Shown here: positions 25,486-38,950 of the stretch, piece after piece
Position numbering within the stretch: position 1 is the stretch's first letter
Layout: each line of letters begins with the position of its first letter
Origin: Vanilla planifolia
Lineage: Eukaryota > Streptophyta > Magnoliopsida > Asparagales > Orchidaceae
DNA: 64,000 nt
Assembly: GCA_023846275.1 (NCBI GenBank)
Contig: JAIUJO010000159.1
Span: 275,501-339,500 of the forward strand
Direction: 5' to 3'
The notes under the pieces: model-generated
The model's input: only the letters and a program-made list of their open reading frames with translations
Told to the model about the DNA's origin: nothing
Database searches by the model: none
Program-made: the position numbers and the translations under genes

Positions 25486-27335
25486 CAATCCTATTTTCTA
25501 AAAAATTTGAAAATAGAGATAGAAACATAATGTGAATCTAAAAATGTATATTAAGGTAAATATATTAAAATTTTTAAAATAAAGTTTATAAATTATTACT
25601 TATTACACCATTAATTTTTTGAAATTTGTTATAATATTTTAATAATTTTTAATGTTACTTGAAATTAATGATAATAGTAATTACAAATTATATCTAGTAT
25701 TAAAATATTATTTAAAATTAAAAAATAGATATAATAAATATGTTTTGAATAAAGCAATTACATTTATTTTAAAAATAATTCAATTATTCTTATATCATGA
25801 ATAATAAGTATTATTTTAAGGTATTCATAATATAAAAAGTAAAAGAAAATATAAATATTATATTATCAAATGATTAAAAATAATTAACAAAAAAAGAAAA
25901 AATATTATGATAATCATCTATAGTTTAATTAATAATTCAAAAAAATAATATTTATTGTTATTTATTATAGATATTCTTATTCACCATCATTTTATTGTAT
26001 TTGGTCTTCCTCTACTCTAATTTTTTATTCTAATGCCTTTTGTTATCATGTTTATAGTTGAAATATTTCATATTTAATTTCATTCTTTTATTATATTCTT
26101 CACTTATTCTATTTTTAATTCTTATTATTCTATTCATCTCGTTAATTATTGTGTTCTATATTTTCTTATTCTTATTATATTCTATCATCATTTTATGATT
26201 ACTCCTTTAAGATTTCTTTTTCTTAATCATATTCTTCACATTAAGAATATGCGGAAACTAAAAAATGCATAGTAAAATTATCACTAATTTTTATCACATT
26301 TCTACAAAAATGATATTGAATATTTTAATTACAATAGTAATTATATTATAAATTTAAATAATTTAAAATATAGTGTTATTTTATAATAACCAAGAATAAT
26401 ATTTTAGTAAATTATTAATTTATTTTTTTTATTCATACTCTTCATTTTATAATTAGATTTTATTTTATTTTTCTTAATTTGTATTATAATAGTTTTTACT
26501 AAAATTTGAATAAAGAAAGAGAAAAAAATTTGTTATTTTTTGGGTATCTTTTTTGTAAATTTATTTGGTATTTTTTTATTACAATTGAATAATAAATAAG
26601 AATATTTTTTATTTCTTTTTCAAATTAATAAATAGTTTTACAATTTTCATATATAATTACTAGATTATGAATAAAGTGATTATTATTTTTTTCTTAGAAT
26701 TAATAATCTTTTCTTTAGAAATTTTAAAGTATATTAATAGAAATAATAATTAAAATTATTCATATTTAGAATGTTTATTTTTTACTTAATAAGGATAGTT
26801 TTATAATTCAGATGTGCAAAATGTTTTTATACATAAATGATGTTTAGAACAATTTTTATTTGTTAAGGTCAATACTTAGGAACAATTTTTGTTATCTATA
26901 ACTCTTAAACAATTATTCAAGACAATTAATTATTTTTTATATGAACTAAAATAATTAAGAATTAACTATTTAAATATGTAAAAAATATTTAAGAACCAAA
27001 CAATTATTAACATTTAAAATTAGATATTTTAATAAATAATATTTTATTAATAAATAACAAATTATTATTTAAATGACATATTTATGAAAATTTAGAATAA
27101 TTAATTAGAATTAATCTTAACATAATTTGAATTTAAAACATTGTTGTAAAAAACTATAATGGAATTAATAATTATTGTATTAATTAAGAAAAGTTGATTT
27201 AACAATTATTCTTATTACAAAAGTTTTGCTTTTGAAAACCTTAATTAATAATTTTAAAGAATTTTGAATATTACTTTTAATTGTACTATTTTTATATTTT
27301 CATCACAGAATAATATTTCTTGTTGGATTAATAAT
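25486..27335 (+). repeat. AT-rich spacer 6
   Basis: Pyrimidine island near 25,975-26,240, TTTTTTGGGTATC near 26,536 and pre-block element from about 26,945 (AATTAAGAATTAACTATTTA). No gene seen. Confidence 0.75.
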
Positions 27336-30300
27336 TAATTCTTCTACTTCCTTCTCTATCACTCTTCGTTGATATTCTCTCTTTCTCACTCTATCCGTGT
27401 CCCCTTATCCAAAACTTTTCTCTCAAAATATTTGTGCCTTTCTCCTTCACCTTCTATATCACAGCTACGATTAACTGTTTCCCAAAATTGTTTCGTTTTT
27501 CTTCAACTTCTTCTTCGTAAGTTGTTCTTCTTTTATTGCTTCTGTCTCTCTCATTGTCCACTTTATCATTCAATTAGTGTCTCTTTTAAAACAATTTCTT
27601 TTTTTTTCTCTCTTCCTTTTTTTTTATCTTTTAATCTTAATGTTTGTCAACCTCTTTATATTTCTTTTCTTTTTCTCCTAAAGTAAAAATCTTTACCAAT
27701 ATATTGCTTTCTCTTGATGGCTCATCCACCTCTCTCAACTCCCTTTTTCTTTCTATCTCTTAAGTTACATATCATTCTCTTAGTCTCGCTTACTTATGCA
27801 TCATCTTTTATAGTTTGCAATTTTTTTTCTCTCTTCATATATCGCTTTTTTATCTCATCCTCACAACCCATAGCTCTTTGCTTACTTGTATGTTCTCCAT
27901 GTAACTTTGCACTATCTCTTATACGATTCTCTCACAAATCTATCTTTTCCTTCTCTCTTCCACAATATCTTCTTTTTAACTCTCTCTTTCTCTCATAATT
28001 TTTCACTCATTTCTCTGCTCACACATTCTCGCTTCCATCACTATTCTTTATTACCATGTGCATGCTCTAACTAGATTAATTATCGTTGTCATTCCCTTTA
28101 ATTTTTTTCTCTATCATACTTTGACTTAATTCTCTCTTATTGTTGATCTCTCCATCATTGTCACATTACCCAACTATCTTGTAAAGCATTATCTCTTGTC
28201 AATCTCTTTTTTGGTCTCACTCACACTTAATTTTTTTCATTTTATCAATATTCTCTCTTACTTTTCAATGATAGCTATGTCTTTCTCTTCGAATTTTTTT
28301 CATCCTTTCTCAAACCATAATCACCAAATTTTTCCAATTTTCCTTTCAACATTCTCTAACTCCTAGATCGTTCACTTCCACTTATTTCGCTTTTTTGTTT
28401 TCAACTCTATCATTATTCTTCAACAGTTTTATCCTTTCTTTTTCTTTTCTTATCTCTTTATCTATCTTGGTTAATCTCTTAATATGTATTTTTTATTTCT
28501 TTTTATATCTCTTTATGTTCTTTCTCTTTCTCTCTCTTCTCTACCTTTCCTTCTTACACAATATCTCTCTCTCTAGTCTATTTCTACAAATGCCATTTTT
28601 CTCAACATTTTCTTATATCTCATTTTCTTCAATGTTTTATTCTTCTTTTCTTTCTATTTTTTCCCACTTCACTCTATTCTCTCTCTTTCTACACTCTCTT
28701 TTCCTCTCTATTTCCTTTTGACTTGATATCCCTTTATTTAGCACTCACTTTTTCTCCATTTATTTTTGTTTTAATGTATCGAGTCCCTTTCTAGTATGTT
28801 CTTTATCATAGTCTTTTTTTATCTTTTTATATTATAACACTTCTTTCTTGGCCTTCTTTCTCTTTTCCTTATAAATCTTTTCTTCTTCTATATTCACCAT
28901 TATTCTACCTTTTGAATAATTTTTATCAACACCTTGTCACTCTCTTCTCTCTTTCTCTCTCCCTTCTATCTTTTTCTTTTGCTATTGCTCTTCTATTTCA
29001 TATCACTTTATTATAACTTCTCTCCTCTCTTATCTCTAATCTTATGTCCCAAATGTGCTTTCCATTGCCTTTATCTCGATACATCAAGATTTTTTGTATC
29101 TCTATCTCCATCTATTTTCTTTATTTATTTCTCTCATATTGTCCAACTATCTCTTAATGTCCTTTATCTCTGTCACTCTCTCATTTAAAAACTCCATCTT
29201 GTCTTTTTTATCACTCTATCTACTTTATATTTTATATCTCACATCTCCATTTGCTTATCTTTTATGTCTTCTCGATATAGCTTAGTGTCCTTTTTCGTCA
29301 CTCATCTATCATTTTTTTCTCTTTGTTATACCTTAACAAACTCTTCATGTCTCATCTCTAATGCTTTCTTTCCCATAAGAAATCTCTTCTTAACTTTTCT
29401 CTCTATTTCACTATTATTCTACCACTTTCTTACTTTCTCTATTTCATACTTCTTTCTCCTCCTTTTTGACTCTCTTTGTCTCGTTTTTTTGTTTCGCTTC
29501 TCTTTTATCGTGCTCACTTTCTTTCTTCTTCTCTGTTCCTTCTTTAAACTTCTCTAATCTCCATCGACTCTCTTTTCTACACTATTCTATTCTCCTTTAA
29601 CCTTCATTTCTTCTTAATTCTCTTTTTTTCTTTTTTCTTTGACTCTATCAACTAATAATTCTGTGTTGTTCCATAGTTACCTCTCATGTTATCTTCTCTT
29701 TATATCTAACTCAATTGTTTTCTTATTTAAAAAACTCTTTATTTATCTCGACTTTTCATCATTTTTGTCTCTTATAATGTTTTATTTATAATACTTTGTT
29801 TACTAATCTCTCTTTTATCTTACTCTTTCCCAAACTCTCTCTTTTTCTATTTCTTTCTATCCAAGTCTTACAACAAGTTCTATCTCAACTCACTCTATCT
29901 TCTTTTATCTCCATAGAATCACTCCAATTAATTTTCTAAATTCATGTTTCATCTCTAACCTATTCTATCTCTAATAGTCTATGATTATCCCTTCCTTTCT
30001 CCACCATTCTTCCTCACTCTCTTTCTCCTAATCTTTGATCTCTTTTTTCTTTTTGTCTCCCATTAACTTCTACATCTTTATAATAATCTCTTTTAACTTT
30101 CTTTAAATCTTATTCCTCTGACTTTATCATGTAGTCACACAAGAAAATTATCTTTTGCTATTTTTTATCACTTCTCTAATAAATTTTTTATTACTATTTA
30201 ATTAAAATTATTTTTTTGTTAAGCTCCCCCTCACCTTTTCCTATTTGAATTTACTTTCTTTACCCCTCCATATCGCACTCTGTCACTTTTCTTCGCTCTA

Positions 30301-31045
30301 ATCATGTTGTCTCATTGTTTTTCTCTTTGCTCTTTCTTTCATAGTCCATTTTTTTTCTCTGTAATTTTGTTCTCTTAAACTCCTGCTTTTCCTTTTCTCT
30401 CTCTCTCCACTAAATCTTTCCAATCACTTTTCTTTTCCCTATTTCTCTTTCTCATTTCAATATATTTCCCTCAGTTTATATCTCAGCTATATTAAATTTT
30501 TTGTTATTTTTTGTCTCCATCTTTCTAATCTCTCTTTAATTTCTCTTTTTAATACACTCACTTCTGTTAATCTTTCTCACTTCCTTATTGTCTTCTTCTC
30601 TATATATCTTTTTCTTCCTTTTTTTAAATCTATTCTCTCTCAAATTTCTCCCTCTTATCGAATCTGTTCCCTATCAATCCACCAACTTATTCTATTGATT
30701 GATGCCCCTTCCTACTCTTTTCCTTTACTCTCAATTTAAATTATCTCTTTCTCATTCTACCTCGCCCTATCACTAACTTTTCTCTCTTCACTCTTATATT
30801 TTTTCTATCTTTTTACTCAACTCTTCATATATCAGTCTCTTCTATCATTCTCTCCTGTTAGGTCTATCTCACTCTAAAATATATTCTCTATTTTACTATC
30901 TATCTCTTACTAATATTTTCCTTTTCTTCTGTTACTCTTGACTATTTTTATTTATCTAGATATACTTTATTTTTACTTTTTTCTCACCTCTCCCATTATT
31001 CTTTTTTTCTCCCTCTCTTTATCACTTTTTCTATCATTCATTATA
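27336..31045 (+). repeat. Polypyrimidine block 7 (about 3.7 kb)
   Basis: Head near 27,426, CATAGCTC...ATGTAACTTTGCAC island near 27,868-27,911, motif C near 29,972, motif D near 30,699, tail near 31,035. A deletion near 28,290 joins TAGCTATGTC directly to the AACCATAATCACC region, about 0.65 kb shorter there than block 6. Confidence 0.8.
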
Positions 31046-33000
31046 AGTCTAAATTAAATATCCCATTTCATAAGCCAATTTATAATAGAATAAAAAAATG
31101 ATAAGAATTAAAAAAAAAATAATAGTGTAAAGAAATTAAAAAGTTGCTAACTAAAGAATTAAAATTGTTAATTATTATTCTATTAAAATTTATAAATTTT
31201 TAATACTTATGAAAAATTATCAAAATTAGTAGTACTTAATGAATGGTGTTGCTACAAATTATATTTACAATTTCAATAAATATTAACAATAAATTAAAAA
31301 TAAATATAGCAAATTTATTTGAAATAAAATAATTAAATTATACTAAAAATATTATTTTTTATTATAATTGCAATAAAAAAATGAAATTTAATACACCATT
31401 TTTGTTAAAAAAATTTATAAAAAAATTAATGTTTCACAATAATTACAAAAATACTTATATTAATTGTGTTTATATTTTTTTAAAAATAATAAATACATTG
31501 TTTTTATTATAATGCCTAAATAAATGCAATATAAATATTATATTATAAATTTTTAAAAAATAAAAAATTAGTGAACAACAATAAAACATAGTATGATAAT
31601 AAAAAATATTATTATTAATAATTTAAAACATTATATTTATTCTTAATAATAATGGATATTTTCTTCATCTTCCATTCATTATTTTTGGTCTTCTTCCACC
31701 TCATTTTTTCTTTTAAGTACTTTTGTAATCTTATTTACCCTTGAAATATTTCATACCAATTTTTTCATTTCTTATATTCTTCTTTTGTTCTATTTTTTTT
31801 ACTTTTATTATTCTCTTCTTCTTGTTAGTTATTGTGTTTTATGTTTTCTTATTGTTCTTCTTGTTCAACATCTTTTTATAATACACCTTCGACATTTCAA
31901 TTACTTAATCACATTATTATCTTTTAGAATATGTAGAAACTAAAAGGCAAAAGAAAATTATTGTTACTTTTTTACATTATGTTTTGAAAATGATATTAAT
32001 CCTTTTTATTATAATTATAATTTTCAATTTATTTTATTGATTTAAAATATATTCTTATTTTCTAATTGCAAAAAATAAAGTAATAATAAATTACGAATTT
32101 ACTCCTTTCCTTTTTAATCTTCTTTTTATGATTAGTTCTTATTGATTTTGTTTCTTATATTGTATTATAATATTCCTTTCTATAATTGGAAAAAATTTGA
32201 AAAAAATATTTTTTGTTATTTTTTTGGGTAAGTTTTGAATAAAGTTATTTATCTATTTTCATTAGAAATCCATAATTAATAAATTTCAATTTTTTGTTTC
32301 CTTTTTAATATTATCATGAAATAAATTTTATCATTTAAATATTTAATTACAAGATTACCAATAAAGTGATTATTAATTTATTCTTCATAGTTATAATTTT
32401 TTCTTAAGACAGTTTTAAGCATAATAATAACAATAATAATAGAAAATATTCAAATTTACTTGCAGTTATAATTCACTTCAGAATAAGTTTTTACACCTAA
32501 ACGATTTTTAGAGCATTTTTATTAGATATGGTCAACACTATTAATAATATTTGTTTTTATCTCAAATTCTTAGGCATTTATTCAAAATGATTAATTATTA
32601 TCGATAAGAAATATAATAATCAAGAATTAACTGTTTAAATAAGTAAAACTTGTTTAAGAACCAAAACATTTTTTAAATTAAAAAATTAGTTATGCTAATA
32701 AATATTGCTTTATTTGTTAATGACTTATTATAATGTAAATGACATATTTTTAAATAATAAGAATAATTAATTAGAATTAACCTCAACTTATTATAATTTA
32801 AAATTTTTTTCTAAAGGGCTATAGTGGCAATTAATAGTTACAACATTTACTACGAGAAATTGATATAATAGTTATTCTTATTAAAAATAATTTCATTATA
32901 ACATTCATGAATAATTTTTATGAATTTTCAAAAATTATAATTAATGGTACTATTCGTAATATTTTCTTCGCAAAATAATAGTCTTATAGGATTAATAATT
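31046..33000 (+). repeat. AT-rich spacer 7
   Basis: Complete spacer form: purine-rich start, pyrimidine island near 31,655-31,860, TTTTTTTGGGTAAG near 32,219, AAT-rich stretch near 32,420, pre-block element from about 32,625. No gene seen. Confidence 0.75.
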
Positions 33001-35378
33001 AATTCTTCTTATTCTAGCTTTATCTCTCTCCAATATTGTTCTCTTTCTCCGTCTGTCTTTTTATTCATAATGTCTCTATCACAGAATATTTGTGCTTCTC
33101 TCCACGTCCTTTATCATAGCCTCTGTCAACTTTTTCCTAAAATTGTCTCTTGTTTTTGTTGATCCTCCTCCTTAAGCTATTCTTTTTTACATTGCTTCTT
33201 CCTCAATTCTTGTCCCCTTTATCATTCATTTAGTGTCTCTTTTTAAAATCATTTCTTTGCATTTCTCTTTATTCTATTTTATCTCTCTTTTAATCATAAT
33301 ATTTGTTTACCTCTTTAATATCCTTCTCTCTTTAAAAAAAAATCTCTATCAATGTGTCACTTTTTCTATATGGCTCATAAATCTCTCACTTCCATTTCTC
33401 TTTCTGTTCTCTCATAAGTTACATATCATTCACTTGGTCTCTCTGTCTTTTATATGACCTTCCTAAGTGTGCCATTTTTCTATCTCTTATATCTCTTTTT
33501 TTTATCTCATTTTGATAGCCTATAGGTCAATTTTTGGTGGCATTTCTTTATGTAACTTTTCACTATCTCTCTTACAATTCTCTCTCAAATCTATCTTTTC
33601 ACATTCTGTTCGTTAATCTCTTCTCTTTCTTCTCACCATTTTCTCACCCATCTCTCTCCTCATATTTTCACTTTTCTTTGTTACCTTGTGCATTCTCTCA
33701 CTAGATTCATTAGCTTTGCAACTTTTTCTATTTTTCCATGTCTATCAAACGATGACTTTATTGTCAATTTTTTTATTAATCCATCATATTCTGTTATCTG
33801 TCTACTCACTAAACACTTCCTTAAGTTGATCTTTCCTTTGGTCTCACTCACTCTTCCTATTTAAATTCTATTAACTTCGTCTCTTATCTACAAAACATAG
33901 CTATCTTTCTCTTCTTACAATTATTTATCTTTTTCTATCTTTCTCTCTCTCTTTGGCTCCTTATTTTGTTCTCCTTCGCTTCTCATTTTCCTCTCCCTAT
34001 TCTCCATTCCAACCACTTACTCTTTCTCTCCACCTTCTCTCTCTTTTGGAATCTTTGTCCTTCCTTCCAATTGTTTGTGTCGTTTACTTTGTCGATGCCT
34101 TACTCTTGTTAAGTATCTCTACTCTTTATGACTTATTTGATCTTTTACAACACCCCTTCATATTTTTTATTTTCACGTTTCTCTTAACTCATCTTTCTTT
34201 TCTCTCAATCATATACTATTCTTGCTATCACATTTTTGCCTATTGCTCTCTCACAGTTCAATTCTCTCGTTTCACTTTGCACTCTTAGCTCCATATTTTG
34301 TATTTATTATTCTTTTTCCCTGTAAATTTTACTTTTATTCTTACACATGAATTCCTTATTTCTATCTTCATGAGTCATCTATATCTCTATTTTATTCTCT
34401 TTTGTCTTGCACAATCTATCTCTATTGCTCTTAATCTTAGCCTCTAATTCTCCGTCCCATCCCTTTTATCGCACACATCATTATCTCTCTTTTCTCTCAC
34501 CCTCTATCTCCTATCACTCTTCTTTCCTTCCTACTCATCCTTCTTAATCTCTCTAAGAAACTTTCTAATACTAATTTTTTCTTCCTTTCTCAACGCTCAA
34601 TCTCCAAAGCCTTATAATTTCCCTTTCTTTTTATTTCATTGAACTAATGGTCGCATTCTTCACTCCCATATTTTCCCATTTTTTGTTTTCTTCCTTATCA
34701 CGATTCCTTGTGGATTTTATCCTTTCTTTCTCTATTTTTATCTCTTTTTCATTCTTCATCTGCCTTCTAGTCTAAATTTTTTCTATTTGTTGTTTATATC
34801 TTTATATTCCTTTTCTCTCCCTCTTCTCTTTCATTAGTTTTTACACTTTCCATCTCTCTTTTTTTGTCAATTTATTTTAATGAAAACCTATTTTATCAAC
34901 CTTTTCATATATCTATTTTCTCTCACTTATTTGCCTCCTCTATTTATTTTCTCTATTTTAACGCCCCTGTTTTCTCTGTCCATTTGACTTGATATCTCTT
35001 TGTCTATTCCTCACTTTTTCTCCATGTCCTTTAATCTTAGTGTATCTAGTCCCTCTATATTGCATTCTTTGTCATAATATTTTCCTTTGCTTTATATTAT
35101 CACTCTTATTTCAAGGTCTTCTCTCTTTTTACCTTATACTTTATTTTCTTTCATTCTCTCCACTTATTCTTCTTTACTTGTCAAATTGTTTTATGTTTAC
35201 ATTGCACAAATTATCTTGAACTTTCGTTATATGTACTACACTTTTCTTCTCCCACCTTTTTTTATTAACCTCTTTACCTTTTTGGTCTAAATTTTTTAGT
35301 CCAACTCTTTGACTTTGACTTTATTTCTCTTGATGAATCTTCACTCTCCCTGAACTCACCACATTTTATGTTATCTCA
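33001..35378 (+). repeat. Polypyrimidine block 8, truncated at the array border
   Basis: Head near 33,087, TATAGGTC...ATGTAACTTTTCAC island near 33,520-33,570, CTCTCTTTTGGAATC near 34,048. It breaks off just after the TTATGTTATCTCAA landmark (about 35,366), before motif C, motif D and tail. What follows is a Region B monomer, with no further Region A sequence in the window. Confidence 0.8.
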
Positions 35379-35467
35379 AACAAAATAAAATAAAAATAAT
35401 TTTTGAAAGCATATACACATGAAAAACTTAAAATTTCCTAACATTAATCGTTATCTTTAGGATAGTA

Positions 35468-35570
35468 GCCACATTAGTAATGCATCTCATTGCAACTCAA
35501 ACGTTAAGTAAGCTTATGTGCGGTTAGTCTTTTGATGGGTGATGTTTTGAGAGGTCGTCATGTTGCGCCT
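35468..35570 (+). pseudogene. 5S rRNA pseudogene 1
   Basis: Matches most of the plant 5S gene: CACATTAGTAATGCATCTCA near the 5' part, ACGTTAAGTAAGCTT at the A-box, GATGGGTGATGTTTTGAGAG over box C, and GTCGTCATGTTGCGCC at the 3' end. A seven-T run follows immediately. Several substitutions inside the internal control region suggest it is not functional. Confidence 0.85.
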
Positions 35571-36556
35571 ATTTTTTTCATAGCATTTATTTTTGAATGC
35601 ACAAGAGTTTGTTTTAATTTTATGTTAATTCAGAGCATTAATTTTATCATTTAAAGTTTAGCTATTATTTATTAACATTAAATTATTAGCATTATTACCT
35701 TCTTTATATCGATCATTCCTCTTTCTATCTCATTCTTTCTTTTATCTTTTTATCGGCCTACTTTCTTTCTCTCCCACAATTTAATTTCTTGTCTCTTTCT
35801 CTTCAGTTACTTTTTGTCACTACGTCTTCAAAAATTAATTAAGATATTTGATATATAACGCTTTTAGTGTACTATTTTTTGAGTTACTTTGCTATTTTTG
35901 TGATATAATTCTTACGTTAATACATTAGAATTGTTGAAAATGCATTCCTACGACATTTATTATATTATGCTAATTGTGATACACATATAATTTGCTATTG
36001 ATCTAAATTTTAAAAAAAAATTATTATATGATTTTTTGTTAACTAGTAAATCATTTTCTTAATTATCATAAAATTTTTAATTTTTAAAATAAATTTCGAT
36101 CTTATTTGAGTTCTTATATAGATATAATATGAAAGTTTTATAATAATTAATGTCCATTAATTGTTTTTATACCTTATTTTATAATTATTGTTAAGAATTT
36201 ATTTTTTATAAAACATTATAACATAATAAAAATGATTATTACACATTGCTATTTATTCTTTTAAGCAAATAATATATGTAGTTTTAAATAAAAATATTTT
36301 CTATTGTTTCCAACATCTCTCCCTTCTCTATGTGTCGTTTTCTATGTTTACCACTGTTATCTCTCAATGACTTGCTCTTATTCCACTATACCTATCTCCA
36401 TCTCCACTATCACTGTTTTAGTTCAATCAATTAAAATAAACTAACAAATCTCACTTGTTGCCCACCTTAACATAATATTTAGTACATTGCATTATGTTTT
36501 ATGTTACATAGTTAGTAGCAAGATTTTTTAAATCTTATGTCCATATTGTATTATGA

Positions 36557-36670
36557 TATATCTATATCAGCATTTGTATAAATAATTATGAGGTCATGAT
36601 ACAATTAATGACCTTAAGTTACTGTGACATTGGTATAGGTGACCTCTTGAGAAGTGCTTTTATCACACAT
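36557..36670 (+). pseudogene. 5S rRNA pseudogene 2
   Basis: The 3' half is well kept (GGTATAGGTGACCTCTTGAG, then AAGTGCTTTTATCACACAT). The 5' half is poor (ATATCAGCATTTGTATAAAT, ACCTTAAGTTACTGTG). Downstream TAATGAATGTGAATTTG is the normal start of the spacer. Confidence 0.75.
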
Positions 36671-37640
36671 TAATTAATAGCATTCTTTTCTCTAATGAAT
36701 GTGAATTTGTTTTAATAATATGTTAATATTTATCAATAAATAACAATTTTATATGCAATATTTTTTAAAATTTTTTATTTTAATTCTTTTATGTTAATAT
36801 TACTTATGTAATATAATTCTTAATATTGTATAATAAATTGTTTATTTAAATATATTTTAATTACATGTAAGATTACTTTGATTAGCTATTATAGAGCACA
36901 CATAATATATATTTATAATATTGTAGACTCGATTTTTATAAAAGTTCTTAATATAATCATATATTATAACATAAACAACTTAAAATTAAATGATTAATAT
37001 GAAATGTTTTTATATTTATTATCTATAGTATGTCACAAGATCATAGTACATTAAAATAAGTGACTATTTATTTGTTAATTAAAGTTTAAGATAACATAAT
37101 TAATAATATAATATTAAATAAATAGTCAGCATATGCTCTGAAAATTACCTATGTACACAAAAAACTATGAATGTTTTATTTTTTATTTAAATAATATTGA
37201 ATATTATAATCATCTAAAATGTCAAAATTAATAAATACTATAAGTTATTTTGTTAACATATAACCACTATTTAATTATTTTCCTCATTTCTTTATCATTA
37301 TCTTTATAGCTCTTATAATTTCTTGCTTCCAAATTTATCCTATTATCTTCCTCTTTTTTGTGTTACTCATCTGAATGTCTTCTCTTCCCCTTGCTACATT
37401 GCTTCTTTATTCACCTCAATTGTCTCACTTTTTTAACTTTCACTTTCTCTTTTATCCTCTCTATGACCTTTATCTTCTCTTTCTCTCTTCTCTTCTTTAC
37501 ACTTTCTCATTCAATCTTCATTCTACGCTCTCTATATTATTATTTTCTACTCTATCACTCACTATCTATCATTGACTCACTATCTTACATGTGGTGTGCT
37601 TCATTAAGAATATCATATTGTGCACTTTAAAATTTATTTT

Positions 37641-37990
37641 AAAAAATAAACATTTATTTTATAATTTATAATAAACAAATAATAAAGAAATGGTTTGGGA
37701 GATAAGTCTACTAGAAGAGAACAATCATGGATAGATAAGAGAGGAATAAAAAAGAAAAATAATAACAGAGAGGAAAAGAAAGATGTCTACATGAAGAGAA
37801 AAAAATAAAAAAAGGAGATAGAATAAATAATGAAATAAAATAGAGAGAAAAATAAGAATATAGAGAAGAAAGAGAAGGTAGAGGGTGAGGGTGAGATGAA
37901 AAGAAAGAGATAGGGAATGGGGTGACAAATAAAAGGGTGATAATACAAGAGAGAATAATGTGAGAAAACATAAGAGCTACTAAGATATAA
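37641..37990 (-). repeat. First inverted polypyrimidine block (purine-rich on +)
   Basis: Purine-rich on the + strand from about 37,690 to 37,990 (AGAGAACAATCATGGATAGA matches the end of other blocks on the minus strand). It directly follows a + oriented block that ends near 37,580, so the orientation switch lies at about 37,625-37,690. The minus-strand Leu/Ser/Phe frames at 37,711-37,971 are artefacts. Confidence 0.8.
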
Positions 37991-38435
37991 AAAAGGAAGA
38001 AATAATTAAATAAAAGTTATATTGTAATAATGTAACTTATTGCTTTGGAAAATATTGACACATTAAATATATATGTAATATTAGGTATTATTAATTTACA
38101 AAAAATAAAGTTTTGTAGGATTTTATTATATTACAAAGCTAAATATATATTGGCTAATAATTAAGGTTAATTTTTTAATAGTTAAAAATTTAAGCAGCTA
38201 ATTATGTTATAAATCATAATAATGTTCTAAGATAATATCTTCATATGGCATATTATAAGAAGTATAATTAATATTTAGAATTAATCATATTATTTTTCAT
38301 ATTCTCTCATATATAATATATTATTATTATATTTAAAATTTATATATAATATTTTGTTATTATTATAAAAACAAATAAATTCTACTTTATTATTTTTTGT
38401 ACAACTTTTATTTTTCATAATTAAATTATATTATA

Positions 38436-38500
38436 AGTGCTAGTTTACTATATTAGATCATCGGAGAGGTATATAATCATATTTTGTGATTGTTACCTAA
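38436..38500 (-). pseudogene. 5S rRNA remnant (5' end and upstream flank only)
   Basis: AGTGCTAGTTTAC followed by ATAATCATATTTTGTGATTG matches the 5' end plus upstream flank seen complete at 49,813-49,880 (AGTGCTATAGTTTTAGTGTG ... AAATCATATTTGTGTGATTA). The rest of the 5S body is deleted. Confidence 0.35.
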
Positions 38501-38945
38501 AAATAACTTTAACAATTGAAGTAATTTTTAAAATTTTTATGAATATATACTTCAAAAAATAACTTCTATTTTATCATATATGTCATAAAACATTCCAATA
38601 TTATTACTTTAATTACACAAAATTATTAAGAAATTATTTATTTACTATTCTTTATATTCATAAGAATTGTTTCCATAACATTATTGATATTATAAATACA
38701 AAAATTTAATTATTTATTAATTATCAATACTAATAGATACATGTAGCATTAAAAATATATATTAAAGTGTGTAACATGAGAAATTTCTTAATTAATCTTA
38801 ATTAATGTTGCTAAGAAACATATAATATTTATGGAGATAAGTATATACTAAGAGAAAAGGAGTGATAAGTAGATATGGGAGAAAAGGATGAAAATAGTAA
38901 AAGAATATTAAGAGATAGATGATTAAATAAAAAAAAAAGAGAAGG

Positions 38946-38950
38946 AGAGG
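38946..38950. repeat. Target site duplication, left copy (AGAGG)
   Basis: Five bases directly before the TG start of the LTR, identical to 41,984-41,988. Confidence 0.9.

Larger units (their letters stand above)
1..35378 (+). repeat. Region A: large polypyrimidine/AT-rich higher-order tandem array (eight units)
   Basis: Eight head-to-tail units, each a C/T-rich block followed by an AT-rich spacer. The block head (AAATATTTGTGCCTCTCC or a close variant) recurs near 278, 3,886, 6,870, 11,471, 16,553, 21,897, 27,426 and 33,087. Unit lengths are therefore about 3.6, 3.0, 4.6, 5.1, 5.3, 5.5 and 5.7 kb. The order of internal landmarks is the same in every unit, so this is a diverged tandem satellite rather than independent microsatellites. 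No 5S-like sequence, gene or transposon protein was recognised in it. The array stops abruptly at about 35,378, where a different satellite begins. Confidence 0.85.
35379..37640 (+). repeat. Region B, first + segment: irregular monomers
   Basis: Starts mid-monomer, upstream of a 5S copy. Pyrimidine blocks lie at about 35,700-35,830, 36,297-36,420 and 37,275-37,580. The monomer between the first two has lost its 5S part. The post-block motif is clear at 36,446-36,466 (AAATCTCACTTGTTGCCC) and 37,604-37,624. Open frames at 37,358-37,630 come from the pyrimidine block. Confidence 0.7.
37991..38950 (-). repeat. Inverted Region B monomer, left of the solo LTR
   Basis: AT-rich spacer with a mostly deleted 5S, then the post-block motif on the minus strand (+ strand GTGTGTAACATGAGAAATTT at 38,767-38,786). 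The purine-rich block begins near 38,830 and is cut at 38,950 by the LTR insertion. Confidence 0.75.

Noticed and set aside
37711..37971. Minus-strand hydrophobic open frames (also 47,492-47,698 and 48,816-49,164)
   Set aside because: They are the pyrimidine strand of inverted blocks and appear exactly where the array is inverted.
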